From: Planctomycetota bacterium
Lineage (GTDB): Bacteria > Planctomycetota > Planctomycetia > Pirellulales > Pirellulaceae
Reading direction: 5' to 3'
Assembly (NCBI GenBank): GCA_016872725.1
Contig: VGZC01000042.1
Span: 1-51,677, forward strand
Length of the DNA stretch: 51,677 bases
Of this stretch, positions 1 to 8,825 are shown piece by piece (position 1 is the stretch's first letter; each line of letters starts with the position of its first letter). The position numbers were made by a program, and so were the translations under genes. The notes beneath the pieces are model-generated. The model was not told the origin of the DNA. It saw only the letters and a list, made by a program, of their open reading frames with translations, and did no database searches.

Positions 1-10
1 TCCGAACAGG

Positions 11-70
11 GCTCGTTCGCGCGGGGCTCGTTCGCGCGGGGCTCGTTCGCGCGGGGCTCGTTCGCGCGGG
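11..70. repeat. 15-bp tandem repeat, four exact copies
   Basis: The unit gctcgttcgcgcggg is repeated four times head to tail without a mismatch, followed by a GC-only tail. The unit length is a multiple of three, but no gene was recognised across it. A preceding gene may end off the left edge. Confidence 0.9.
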
Positions 71-384
71 GCGGGGCCGCGGTCCCGTTTCCGTCGCGCG
101 GGCACGCCGCGGGCGGCGCCGCCGTTTGACGCACGGCCATTTGCTCAACCCCCGCCCTGCGAAGGCTCTCGAGTTGGTCGGCGAGCAGCCGCCGCCAGGC
201 GCCGATCCGCTGCGATTCCTCGTCCACATCCGTACCCGCTCGTTGTGGTCGGCTCGTCCTTGCCCAGCCGCCGTCCCTACGGAAATGGGCGGGCCGTCCG
301 ACCCCGATTGCGTCTTGGCCGCGATGGAACCATCATCGTGGCCGGAAGGCCAAACGACAAGGTAGGCTCGACCCTTGGGTTGGG

Positions 385-414
385 TTGAGCAAAGTCGCAC
401 GCGTAGCCTATGAT
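385..414 (+). promoter_or_regulatory. Candidate sigma-70 promoter of der
   Basis: TTGAGC at 385-390 and TATGAT at 409-414 are separated by 18 bp. The predicted transcription start, 6-7 bp after the -10 box, falls on or next to the A of the der ATG at 421, so the mRNA would have almost no 5' leader. This is inferred from the motif match only. Confidence 0.45.
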
Positions 415-420
415 GGTGGA

Positions 421-1821
421 ATGCCCGTTCCGCAAGTGGTTATCGTGGGCCGACCGAATGTCGGCAAGTCGAGCATCTTCAACTGGCTCAGCGGCCGAAG
501 GTTGGCGATCGTCGACGATATGGCCGGCGTGACCCGCGACCGGCTCACCCATCTCATGTCCGAGGGGGGGCGGTTCTTTGAAATCGTCGATACGGGCGGC
601 ATGGGCGTCACCGATGTCGACGACTTGACCAAGGAAGTCGAGTCCCAGATCGAGGCGGCGCTCGAGACGGCGGATATCGTCTTGTTCGTCGTGGACGCCC
701 GGGAGGGCATCACGCCCCTCGATGAGGAAGTGGCTCGGCGACTCCGCTATGTCGATCGGCCGATCGTCTGCGTCGCCAATAAGGCCGATGCCCCTTCGCT
801 CGATTCGCAGGCCGACGAGTTCTATAAGCTCGGCCGAGGCAAACTCATCCGGGTCAGCGCGCATCAGAACCGGAATCGTGACGATCTGATCGGCCTGATC
901 CTCGAACGCCTGCCCGCGCCGTCGGAGGACGGCGAGTCGCTCGCCGAGCCGGAAATGAAGGTGGCGATCGTCGGCAGGCGGAACACGGGCAAGAGCACGC
1001 TCGTCAATACGCTCTACCGAGGCGATCGCGTCATCGTCAGCGAGATTCCCGGAACGACCCGCGACAGCGTCGACGTCCGGTTTGAACTCGACGGAAAGGC
1101 GTTCATCGCGATCGATACGCCCGGCATTCGGAAGACGAAGAGCGTGCGGACCGACATTGATTTCTATGGGATGCACCGCGCGCAGCGGAGTATTCGGAGA
1201 GCGGACGTCGTCCTGATGTTCTTCGATGCGTCGCAGAGCGTGAGCAAGGTGGACAAGCAGCTCTGCCGCTATGTCTTCGATCAGTTCAAGCCGTGCGTCT
1301 TCGTCGTCAACAAATGGGACTTGCTCGTGGGTAAGCTCCCGACGGAGCGGTGGGTACGCTACATCCGCGACAGTTTTCCCAACATGTGGCATGTGCCGAT
1401 CGCGTTCATCACGGGCCAGACCGGCAAGAACGTCAAAGCGCTCCTCAATCACGCTCAAATGCTGTTCAAGCAGTCCCGCGAGCGGATTTCCACGGGGCAA
1501 TTGAACAAGCTTGTTCGGAAGGCCGTGGAGCGGCACCCGCCGCCCCTCTACGAGAACCGGCGTCCCAAACTCTACTACGCCACGCAGGTGAGTTCGCAGC
1601 CGCCGACGATCGTCCTGATGTGCAACGAACCGAAAGCGTTCGCCCCCGATTACCGGCGGTACTTGCTCGGCGTGCTGCGCGATCAGCTTTCGTTCGGCGA
1701 AGTGCCGATCAAGCTGTATCTGCACCGTCGCACGCGTGTCGACGCGCAGACCCGCGCCCAGTGGGCCGATGCAACGATCGAGGACGACGACGACGTCGCT
1801 TCGCCCCTCGATGAATCATGA
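421..1821 (+). CDS. der: Ribosome biogenesis GTPase Der (EngA)
   Basis: This is a tandem-GTPase of 466 residues that binds the 50S subunit and is needed for its maturation. The first G domain starts at residue 8 with the P-loop GRPNVGKS, then DTGG and NKAD. The second G domain has GRRNTGKST, DTPG and NKWD. A KH-like C-terminal domain follows and ends in an acidic tail (EDDDD). The size fits the family (about 430-490). An upstream in-frame TTG at 385 would add 12 residues not expected in Der and lies in the probable -35 box, so I chose the ATG at 421. That ATG has only GGTGGA directly before it. The gene converges on the DUF1598 gene. Confidence 0.95.
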   Translation: MPVPQVVIVGRPNVGKSSIFNWLSGRRLAIVDDMAGVTRDRLTHLMSEGGRFFEIVDTGGMGVTDVDDLTKEVESQIEAALETADIVLFVVDAREGITPLDEEVARRLRYVDRPIVCVANKADAPSLDSQADEFYKLGRGKLIRVSAHQNRNRDDLIGLILERLPAPSEDGESLAEPEMKVAIVGRRNTGKSTLVNTLYRGDRVIVSEIPGTTRDSVDVRFELDGKAFIAIDTPGIRKTKSVRTDIDFYGMHRAQRSIRRADVVLMFFDASQSVSKVDKQLCRYVFDQFKPCVFVVNKWDLLVGKLPTERWVRYIRDSFPNMWHVPIAFITGQTGKNVKALLNHAQMLFKQSRERISTGQLNKLVRKAVERHPPPLYENRRPKLYYATQVSSQPPTIVLMCNEPKAFAPDYRRYLLGVLRDQLSFGEVPIKLYLHRRTRVDAQTRAQWADATIEDDDDVASPLDES

Positions 1822-1870
1822 CACGGAATCATGACACGGGTCTCGTCGTGATCGGCGCGCGGGGCCTGTG

Positions 1871-3628
1871 TCAGTCCCACCACCAGTTCCGTTCGGGAAC
1901 GCGTCGCTCGGCCGGGGATTGATTGCGGTATTCGTACGCGACGCGTCCCGTCGAGTCGGCCTGGATGGCCTGGGGATCGGTCCAGCGCGACGGTCGCGCA
2001 TGGACGCCGCCGCTCACCGCCGCGACGATCCGTTTCTGGTTCACGACGCGATGATTCGCGACGGAATCGACTTCGCGCGGCGGGGCGTCGTTCGGCACGA
2101 CAAACCGCTCGGCGTCCGAAAAATGGGGCGCGTGCCAGTCGGCCCGGTCGCGCAGCGATTCGCGGTCGATGAGTCTGGCGGCGAGCGCCAGATCGAACAG
2201 GCCGCGCAGCTCGGCGTATACCGGATACTTCGCGGCGATCGCGTCGTAATGGCGATTGAACGCGTCCGCGAAGCGTTGGCTCTTGTCGTCCGATCCGCCG
2301 GTCGGAACGCGCCGTCCCCGCTCGGTGAGCCACTCGTTCTCGCTCAACACGCGGACGGCGGGACCTTCCATCGAGAACGCGGACCGGTCGGCGTTGGTGC
2401 GGACCGCGTCGTAATGCATGGCGAACCACCAGCGCAGCACGGCCATCGATTCTCCGGCCTCCTCGGCGGCCGCCATTTCCAGATAGCTCGGAACGCCCAA
2501 CGGTCCCGGTTCCAGTCCAATGCCCACCCTCTTCATCCGGTAATCGGCCTCGACCAAGACGCGCGCCGGTCTCGACCTCGGATCGATTCCGAAAACGGAA
2601 ACGTCTTGTCGGCCAAGCCGCTCACGCAGTTCGCCGATCCACGCGTCGCGGCGATCCGCGCGAAGGGGAGTCGCCGCGGACGCGTCGAGGAACCGGCGCG
2701 TCCGCTCCAGATGCTCGGGACGCGGATCGATCGAACAGCCGAACGCGCCGTCCGCGTCCGCGCTCCCCCGCATGAGTACGACAAGGTCGTCGAGCCGCAG
2801 CACGGGCGCGCCGTCGCGATCACTCACGGAATTCCCGAGCGCATCGGTGGTCCAACCCGCCGCCGGGCCCGCGATCACAATGTCACGCGTGTCGGGATAC
2901 AGGAAGACATATCGGATGCGCGTCAGGCCGGCGAGACGGCCCATCGCCTCGTCGGGCGACTGCCCGGCCATCCAACGCAGTTGGACTTCCCGCTCCAGAC
3001 GCGTCAACGAGACCTTGCGGAGTTCGGAGAAGGTCCGCGGATCGCCGGTGGACGAACGGCCGCGGGAGACGCGGCGCAGCGCGTCGAGCCGTTCGGGCTC
3101 CGCATCCTCGATCCGACGCAATACGCCCTCGGCGTCGACGTACACTCCCGCGACAAACGGCTCGATCGCCCCGTTCCCTCCGTTCGTCTCCCACGAATCG
3201 GGCGCGATCGTGCTCGTGATCAGGTTGATCAGGGGGTCGAAGTCGGCTTCGGTCACGCCACCCCGAGCGCCGCCGATCGGCTGCTCGCGGATCGCGTCGA
3301 CCGCGCGCGTCCGAGCGCGATCGTCCTGGATGCGCGCGAGTGTCGCCTGCGAACCGACAGGCACGTTCGCCGACGACTGGGCCAAAGCGATCCGCTCCCA
3401 GAACCGGTCGCGCTCCGATCGATCGGTGAGCCGCGCCGCGACCTCGATCGCCGGCCCGAACTCCCCGGCCGACACATGCGCGTCGATCGTCCGTTCCGCT
3501 TCCGCGGCGGTCGTCCCCGACCGATCCGGTTCGCTCGCCGCAAGACGAACCGGCCCGAGCCCGATCGTCGCGACGACCCACCCGACAAGCGGAACGATCC
3601 ACGCCCACCCGCGCGACGTACGGTCCAT
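1871..3628 (-). CDS. Secreted DUF1598-family protein
   Basis: This 585-residue exported protein is of unknown function. The N terminus (MDRTSRGW...) carries a hydrophobic signal segment at about residues 9-28. The central part has features I associate with the planctomycete family DUF1598: GVYVDAEGVLRR, then RLEREVQLRWMAGQSPDEAM, and GLTRIRYVFLYPDTRDIVIA followed by GPAAGW. The region after it mentions no catalytic motif I recognise. ATG 3628 is preferred because GGGAG lies 8 nt upstream; ATG 3634 and a longer frame to 3673 are possible. The gene converges on der and lies downstream of the Cys-rich gene, from which a terminator separates it. Confidence 0.75.
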   Translation of the reverse strand: MDRTSRGWAWIVPLVGWVVATIGLGPVRLAASEPDRSGTTAAEAERTIDAHVSAGEFGPAIEVAARLTDRSERDRFWERIALAQSSANVPVGSQATLARIQDDRARTRAVDAIREQPIGGARGGVTEADFDPLINLITSTIAPDSWETNGGNGAIEPFVAGVYVDAEGVLRRIEDAEPERLDALRRVSRGRSSTGDPRTFSELRKVSLTRLEREVQLRWMAGQSPDEAMGRLAGLTRIRYVFLYPDTRDIVIAGPAAGWTTDALGNSVSDRDGAPVLRLDDLVVLMRGSADADGAFGCSIDPRPEHLERTRRFLDASAATPLRADRRDAWIGELRERLGRQDVSVFGIDPRSRPARVLVEADYRMKRVGIGLEPGPLGVPSYLEMAAAEEAGESMAVLRWWFAMHYDAVRTNADRSAFSMEGPAVRVLSENEWLTERGRRVPTGGSDDKSQRFADAFNRHYDAIAAKYPVYAELRGLFDLALAARLIDRESLRDRADWHAPHFSDAERFVVPNDAPPREVDSVANHRVVNQKRIVAAVSGGVHARPSRWTDPQAIQADSTGRVAYEYRNQSPAERRVPERNWWWD

Positions 3629-3742
3629 GCGCATCACTCCCGTTCCCGTCCCAACCGCCACCGACTCGACCACCGCATCCAGGTTCCCACAAACGGCCTC
3701 CCGCCGTCAAGTAATTCCGTTCCTTGGAACGGACAAGAAACG

Positions 3743-3775
3743 ACAAAGCCCCCGCGAAGTGGGCGAGGGCTTTGT
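3743..3775 (-). terminator. Intrinsic terminator after the Cys-rich gene
   Basis: Arms 3743-3755 and 3763-3775 (acaaagcccccgc / gcgagggctttgt) pair over 13 positions with one mismatch around a 7-nt loop. On the minus strand the stem is followed by tcgtttcttg, a modest T-rich run. It lies about 20 bp beyond the stop codon of the Cys-rich gene. Confidence 0.75.
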
Positions 3776-3794
3776 GATCGGTCCGCGGAACACA

Positions 3795-4328
3795 CTAGGC
3801 GCCGCAACCGCAGCTCGGCTCGACGCCGCAAGCAGGCTCGCAGCACGAGGGACGGCAGCTCATGATCTTCTTCAGCAAACCGCCGCAACGTTTTGGACGG
3901 CAGCACGGATCGCACGCCTTGTCGCAGCCGCACGACGGAGCCACGCCGCACTTCGGCTCGGCGCCGCAGGTCGCTTCGCAGCAGCTCGGACGGCAGCACT
4001 TCGCGCGGGCAAAAAGGTCCCGGATCGGCGTCCGACGGCAGCACGGATCGCAGCACGCCTTGTCGCAGCCGCACGACGGCGCCACGCCGCACTTCGGCTC
4101 GACGCCGCAGGTGACTTCGCAACCGCACTTCGGTTCGCAGCAACGATTGAGATGGAAATGCAGCCGGTGGCCGCATCGCGGCGCACAGCACGACGGAGCC
4201 GCGTCACAGCCGCAGCCGCCGTGGGACAGGATGCGATCGAGTAACTCGAACGCATGCGCGTTGGACGCGGAGGCCAAACACAGCACGCCGACCGCCAACG
4301 CCGCGGGGAAGATCGCTCGACTCTTCAT
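3795..4328 (-). CDS. Secreted cysteine-rich repeat protein
   Basis: This protein has 177 residues, of which I count 36 cysteines, 35 of them after the signal peptide. The signal peptide is clear: MKSR, a hydrophobic core and cleavage near ASNAHA at about residue 25. The mature part consists of repeats of CGxEPKCGVAPSCGCDKA with C(C)DPCC and CCxPSCCE, and the DNA shows a near-exact duplication (about 3901-3971 and 4039-4112). Such proteins could be disulfide-linked envelope material or bind metal; neither is shown here. A strong GAGGAG precedes the ATG, and the gene has its own terminator, so it is probably monocistronic and well expressed. Confidence 0.85.
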   Translation of the reverse strand: MKSRAIFPAALAVGVLCLASASNAHAFELLDRILSHGGCGCDAAPSCCAPRCGHRLHFHLNRCCEPKCGCEVTCGVEPKCGVAPSCGCDKACCDPCCRRTPIRDLFARAKCCRPSCCEATCGAEPKCGVAPSCGCDKACDPCCRPKRCGGLLKKIMSCRPSCCEPACGVEPSCGCGA

Positions 4329-4740
4329 GGAAAGAGCTCCTCACAACCAAGAAACGCTATCGCGGTGAAACAACTCCCCACCCACCCGCTCGGCCCCGAT
4401 TCGTGTGTGATTGCTTTCGGCGGCACTCAGCTGTCGATTGGCTGGAGTGATCAGCACCTCGCTGATGTCCTTTGGGGTATCGTCCGCCAAATTCCGCGTC
4501 TTAACCAAGCATCCTGGTTTATCAGGTCTTCCCACACTGCCTAGATCAGATTGTGACGGATGGAGGGGTGACGATCGGGTCAAGGCGGGCGGACGCCGGG
4601 AGAGGGCGGGCCGGCCGCGTATTTCGGAACGCGCCGAACGGCCGGTTCGAACTACACTTCCTTCGGAAAAACGTGGGCACTGCGACCTCGAATCCACTCG
4701 GCGGAGGGGTGTGTGCCACCCGAACCAACGCCGAGCAACG
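4329..4740. other. Divergent intergenic region, no gene seen
   Basis: This 412-bp spacer separates the minus-strand Cys-rich gene from the plus-strand HPt gene. Its Cys-gene half is less GC-rich than its surroundings and should hold the promoters of both genes, but I found no -35/-10 pair convincing enough to place. Confidence 0.5.
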
Positions 4741-5193
4741 ATGGGTGGGGACACGATCATGGGTACCGATCGCACGTTCGGAGACGCGGCGTTCGCAAGC
4801 GGGCCGCTTTCGAGCGGGACGGGGCACCTTGGTGCCGACGATCGGGCCTATTTCGTTTCGCCGCTTGCCGCGGACCCCGACTTTGTCGAGATCGTCGATG
4901 CGTTTGTCGCGAGCTTACCGAGCCGGTTGACTCGGATCGAGCGAGCCTTGGGTGACGGCGCGTCGACCGAGTTTGCGACGCTGGTCCACCAGCTCAAGGG
5001 CGCGTCGGGCAGCCACGGATTCGACGACCTGTATCGTTTGCTGTGCCGGCTCGAATCGGCCCATGGCGAAAACGACGTCGAGGCGATCGAACGCGCGATG
5101 CGCGATGTCCGGTTCGTTGTCGAGCGCACGGTGGTTGTGCGGCCGAAGGGCGCCGAGGGTGGCGAGGCGGAAGGGACGACGGAAGGAACGTAG
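4741..5193 (+). CDS. HPt (histidine phosphotransfer) domain protein
   Basis: This is a 150-residue soluble protein carrying a single HPt four-helix domain. The phosphoacceptor site is His83 in LVHQLKGASGSHGF, the classic HxLKGxSxxxG pattern. The Asp/Phe-rich helix before it (DPDFVEIVDAFVASLP) also fits the fold. HPt proteins pass phosphate between a hybrid kinase receiver and a final response regulator; no kinase or receiver gene lies in this window, so it is an orphan here. ATG 4759 (six residues shorter) is equally plausible, as GTGGGG lies about 9 nt before it. The last 17 residues are Gly/Glu/Thr-rich and probably disordered. Confidence 0.85.
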   Translation: MGGDTIMGTDRTFGDAAFASGPLSSGTGHLGADDRAYFVSPLAADPDFVEIVDAFVASLPSRLTRIERALGDGASTEFATLVHQLKGASGSHGFDDLYRLLCRLESAHGENDVEAIERAMRDVRFVVERTVVVRPKGAEGGEAEGTTEGT

Positions 5194-5264
5194 TCGGGGC
5201 ACACGGGCGGGCGGCGGAAACCGCCTTCGAAGATCGGGACGAATTCCTTCAGACATGCCGCGTC

Positions 5265-6764
5265 TCACGGAATGCGAGCCTGGCGGAACCGGATCCAAGG
5301 CGCGGACGGGCGGGCCGTCTCGGCGGGCGCGTCGCGGTGACGGGCGATCTTCACCGCGCGATGCGCCACGACATGCTTACGATCGAGGACCGGAAACGTC
5401 GTTTCGCCGACGATGCCGATTTCCTCGTCGACATACCGGCGCAAATTGAGACCCGGGACCGGCGTGACGAACGCGATCGGGTGGCCGTCGCGGTCCATCA
5501 GCACGAATGGCGGCGATTTTCGCGACGAACCCGAAACGGGCATCAGCCATCCTGTCGCCGCGTAGGACGCGGGATCCGGGGCCGTCGACGATTCGGTCGA
5601 GCCGTTCCCGCGCGACGCGATCAAGCGATCGTCGTCGCGGGACGCGGGACCGCGTTGAGCGAACCCGTCCGCCGAGTATCCCGCGGGTTCGATCGATTCG
5701 GCCCGCCGCTCGGCAAGCGCGATCAATGCGTTGATCGACTCGGCGAGTTCCTTCGCTTTGCGTTGTTCATCGCCTCCCGCCGCGTTCCGCGTCAGTTCGT
5801 CGACGTTTCGGCGCAGCGTCCTCAGCGACCCCAAGCTCGCCGCGCGCGCCGCGGCCCGCGCGATCTTGAGTTGCAGGAACGTGCAATGATCTTCAAATGT
5901 CCTCAGGTCGATCGCCGGATCGGATTCGGATACCTCGAACGGGTCGCCGTCCGGTGGAACGGGCGAGCTCGAGCCTCGTTCGACCCACACGAGCGAATCA
6001 TGGGTTTCTCTTCGAACGCGGGCCTGCCCGGGTCTTGAGTGTGTCTCGGACGCGGCGACCTCGGACGACGCACGGCGTTCCCGCGTCGCGGGCCCGGTCA
6101 CCGACCGCTCCGGTTCCGACTCGATCGAACGACCCGGGGACTCGCCCGTGTCTTCCGAGGGCCGCGCCGCGACACGGCTTGGTTCGTCGGGAGCGGCCAG
6201 TGCGGGCCGTTGGTCGCCGAGTTCGTCGGCCTTCACCCATCGGCGTTCGCCGACCGGCGGAGCGACTTTGAGCCAGGTCGCGGATTGGCCATTGGGACGA
6301 ACGACCGATTTTTCGGCGAGGATCTCGACGCGCTCGCCTCGGCGAAGGCGGACCTGGCAGTCATGGGAGTCGACGGCCGTCACCGACGAACCAACCCAGA
6401 CGGGCGTATCATCGGACACCACGTCCGCGTACGGCGCATCGACCGGTTGCAAGCGGTCCGCCTCGATCCATCCAAACGCGTTTTGGGGTGGCCGAACGGC
6501 GACCCATCCGTCCCGGCGCTCGATCACCTCAACCGATTCCCCCATCGTCAAGGCGTCGGTCGGATAGTGTTCCATTCCGGGGCCGACGCGAGCGAGTGCG
6601 ACCTTCGTTTGAACGAATGCCTTTTCCGGCACGGATGGAGGGGCGGGTCGATTGCCCGTTCCTTCGGTCGCGGGCCCCGCGGTTCCATCACCGCCTTGTT
6701 GGGCGTGGCCCGACAAGGCGATCGTGGCGACCCAGACGAGCGTCACGGCGATACGGCAGATCAT
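5265..6764 (-). CDS. Exported protein with tandem SH3-like domains
   Basis: This 499-residue protein has a signal peptide (MICRIAV... to SGHA, about residue 22). A first bacterial SH3-like region spans about residues 40-110 (VALARVGPG, VEVIERRDGWVAVRPP, GWIEADRL), and a second about 115-185 (VRLRRGERVEILAE, WLKVAPP, RRWVKADEL). A long Ser/Glu/Arg-rich linker and a helical C-terminal half without a recognised domain follow. The last part (WLMPVSGSSRKSPPFVLMDR...) may be a small beta domain. SH3-like modules often bind cell-wall or surface ligands. The ATG at 6764 has AAGGAC about 7 nt upstream; the open frame to 6893 would overlap the upstream gene's end and lacks a leader. Confidence 0.7.
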   Translation of the reverse strand: MICRIAVTLVWVATIALSGHAQQGGDGTAGPATEGTGNRPAPPSVPEKAFVQTKVALARVGPGMEHYPTDALTMGESVEVIERRDGWVAVRPPQNAFGWIEADRLQPVDAPYADVVSDDTPVWVGSSVTAVDSHDCQVRLRRGERVEILAEKSVVRPNGQSATWLKVAPPVGERRWVKADELGDQRPALAAPDEPSRVAARPSEDTGESPGRSIESEPERSVTGPATRERRASSEVAASETHSRPGQARVRRETHDSLVWVERGSSSPVPPDGDPFEVSESDPAIDLRTFEDHCTFLQLKIARAAARAASLGSLRTLRRNVDELTRNAAGGDEQRKAKELAESINALIALAERRAESIEPAGYSADGFAQRGPASRDDDRLIASRGNGSTESSTAPDPASYAATGWLMPVSGSSRKSPPFVLMDRDGHPIAFVTPVPGLNLRRYVDEEIGIVGETTFPVLDRKHVVAHRAVKIARHRDAPAETARPSAPWIRFRQARIP

Positions 6765-6889
6765 GTTTCCGTCCTTTTCCAAGTTTCGCATGCTCGTTCG
6801 CATTCCCATCGGGCCGCCATTCGCGCAGAGCCGTTTGTGGTTGACTTCCCTTGCCGATTCGTCGTTCCGCCGCGGCGGGCCGCGGTCGC

Positions 6890-8410
6890 TCACTCCCGTC
6901 GTCGAATGCCTGTCGCGGTCCGCAGCGCTTGAAGGACTTCCGGGTCACGTTCAGACGACGCCATTTCGCGGATGCGCCGCGCGAAACGTGGGTCGTTTCC
7001 TCCGGCCAGGAACCCGACAACAACGCGCCGCACATTCGCATCGGAATCAAGGCTCATTCGCAAGATCCACTCGGCCGCGTTGAACTCGGAGTGAAGCACG
7101 AGTTCCTTCAATCCATCGGCGCGCGTCGCCGGATCGGAATCGACCAGCCGCTCCATGGCTCGAATGGTCGACGGCGAATAGCCTCGCGCGTGAAGTTCCC
7201 GCGCGGCCGCGATCGCGATCGAAGCCTCGATGTCCGCAAGCCGTTCGACGACGCCTTCGTCGGTCGCGTCGCGCAGCCATGACGCACTCGGTGCCGCGTG
7301 CGATGGCCCCGATCGGGTGTCTTGGACGGGGCCATCGCCGAGCTCGACCGGCCCGTCGTTCTCCGCCGCATCGTCGGCGTCACTCAGCGAGAACCGCCCG
7401 CCGGCCGGTGACGTGCGCGGCGGAAGCGCGCGGCGTGCGGTGTCCGAGCCGTCGAACGACCCCGGAACTCCCCGCTCGGCATCGGTTGGGGAAGGCGAAG
7501 GTTCGAGCGGACCGCCCGAGTCCGTCATATCGCCGATCGACGAATGGGAGCCGATCGCGGGTCGCGGGCCGGATACGTCGTCGAGGGTCGCGGAGGACTC
7601 CGCCGGCGGTTCTCCGCGATCGACGGTCTCACCGGGGCGGTCGGGAAAGCTCGCGTCGATCGAGGCTCCCGATGTTGCGCGTCCCCGCGTCGAATGGCTC
7701 TCGGTCGAACGACGATACAGGGTGCCGAGGACGACTTCGCAGTCTTCCAGAATCTGAGGCGTGTCCACGGCGTCGGAGTCGAGCGGCCATACGACCAGTC
7801 GCATGACGATCGACTCGATGAATTCCCGTTCGGACGGATCAAGCCGATCGACCTGTTGTCGAAGGCGTGCCACCAAGGACTCCACGTTGCGCGAGGCGGC
7901 GTTCAGCGGCAGTGTGGACCAGCGGTTCACCTCGTTGCGCACGACGGCCTCAGCCGACTGCCGGACTCGGGGCCTTGGATCGCACAATTGGTCGACGAGG
8001 ATCGGAATCGCGACGTGCCCCAATTTGGGGAACTGCCAGACGAGGGCCGCGGCGTCGTCCTCATTCGCCAATGCGGACGCCGTGCGCCACCGGGCGATCA
8101 GCCAGGATTGAGGCATCCATGCCACGGGGATTCGCACGGGGGCCTTGACCCACGCGTAGCCCAACAAGCCCACTCCGAGAAGCAGCGCCCCGGCAACGAC
8201 CCCGCGCTTGGGAACGCGGCGCATGGCTTGAAGGAGCCTCGCCACTCGTCTTGGCGCGGGAGGGCCGGGCGGCGTCTCGCGCGGAGCGTCGGGTACGGGA
8301 GTCGGGACGGGCCGGCGATCGGCGATCGGGAACGACGCCGAACGCCGCACATGCCGCGGCCGAAGACGGCTCGGATTCCGCGTCATCGGACGTTGGGGTT
8401 CGTCGAACAT
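6890..8410 (-). CDS. Membrane-anchored HEAT-repeat protein
   Basis: This 506-residue protein has a basic, Pro-rich N terminus, one transmembrane segment at about residues 70-88 and a large extracytoplasmic part. Residues about 110-200 form HEAT-like helical pairs (LGHVAIPILVDQLCDPRPRV, RQSAEAVVRNEV). A long acidic low-complexity linker follows, and a second HEAT-like pair is at the C terminus (SDANVRRVVVGFLAG, EMASSERDPEVLQALR). No catalytic motif is visible. A scaffold or protein-interaction role is likely from the repeats alone. It is transcribed toward the SH3 gene 125 bp downstream and may be cotranscribed with it. Confidence 0.65.
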   Translation of the reverse strand: MFDEPQRPMTRNPSRLRPRHVRRSASFPIADRRPVPTPVPDAPRETPPGPPAPRRVARLLQAMRRVPKRGVVAGALLLGVGLLGYAWVKAPVRIPVAWMPQSWLIARWRTASALANEDDAAALVWQFPKLGHVAIPILVDQLCDPRPRVRQSAEAVVRNEVNRWSTLPLNAASRNVESLVARLRQQVDRLDPSEREFIESIVMRLVVWPLDSDAVDTPQILEDCEVVLGTLYRRSTESHSTRGRATSGASIDASFPDRPGETVDRGEPPAESSATLDDVSGPRPAIGSHSSIGDMTDSGGPLEPSPSPTDAERGVPGSFDGSDTARRALPPRTSPAGGRFSLSDADDAAENDGPVELGDGPVQDTRSGPSHAAPSASWLRDATDEGVVERLADIEASIAIAAARELHARGYSPSTIRAMERLVDSDPATRADGLKELVLHSEFNAAEWILRMSLDSDANVRRVVVGFLAGGNDPRFARRIREMASSERDPEVLQALRTATGIRRRE

Positions 8411-8825
8411 GGCCAGGACGTCCCAGGTCTATTCGTGCGAATCGCCCTCGCGCCAAACGCGGGCGGCATGCCGTGCCGCCCAACACGCGCCGACACGCGA
8501 CTCGGCCCCGGAAATGGGGGCCGGCCGGAAATGGGGGCCGGATTGTGCCGCGCGGAGGCTCGCCGGGCAAGAGAAACTGGGCGAAATGGCCGGTATGGAT
8601 CTCCTGGATCGAGTCCGGTGGACGCGCATCGAGCCGCGCTCGCGCCCGAATGCCGCGAAACGGGGCGGACCGCGACCGGTTTCCTCGAAACCGAACCGGC
8701 GAATCGATTCCCAATCGTGCCGCGCGCGAATTTGGTTCGAGTCACGCCGCGCGCCGAACCGAAGAATCCCTCTGACCGGCACAGTGTCCAGCAGACGCGA
8801 GCATCAACGGATTCCGGGGGGAAGC
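8411..8825. other. Divergent intergenic region
   Basis: This 415-bp spacer separates the HEAT-repeat gene (minus) from the unknown gene at 8826 (plus). It contains a short direct repeat, ccggaaatggggg, twice within 8503-8542. Open frames across it have no domain or leader and look non-coding. Confidence 0.5.

Larger units (their letters stand above)
1..420. other. Left-edge region upstream of der; no gene supported
   Basis: This stretch holds a short tandem repeat (11-70), GC-rich sequence and the der promoter (385-414). A 79-codon frame at 126-365 on the plus strand shows no recognisable domain, signal sequence or ribosome binding site, so I do not call it a gene. The long minus-strand frame entering from der is an antisense shadow of that gene. 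Confidence 0.6.

Noticed and set aside
11-70. Possible CRISPR array
   Set aside because: Four adjacent 15-bp units with no spacers; the same applies to 33721-33810 and 51037-51066.
1868-3865. 665-codon plus-strand open frame
   Set aside because: It is antisense to the DUF1598 gene and has Arg/Pro-rich sequence without domains, typical of the antisense frame of GC-rich genes.
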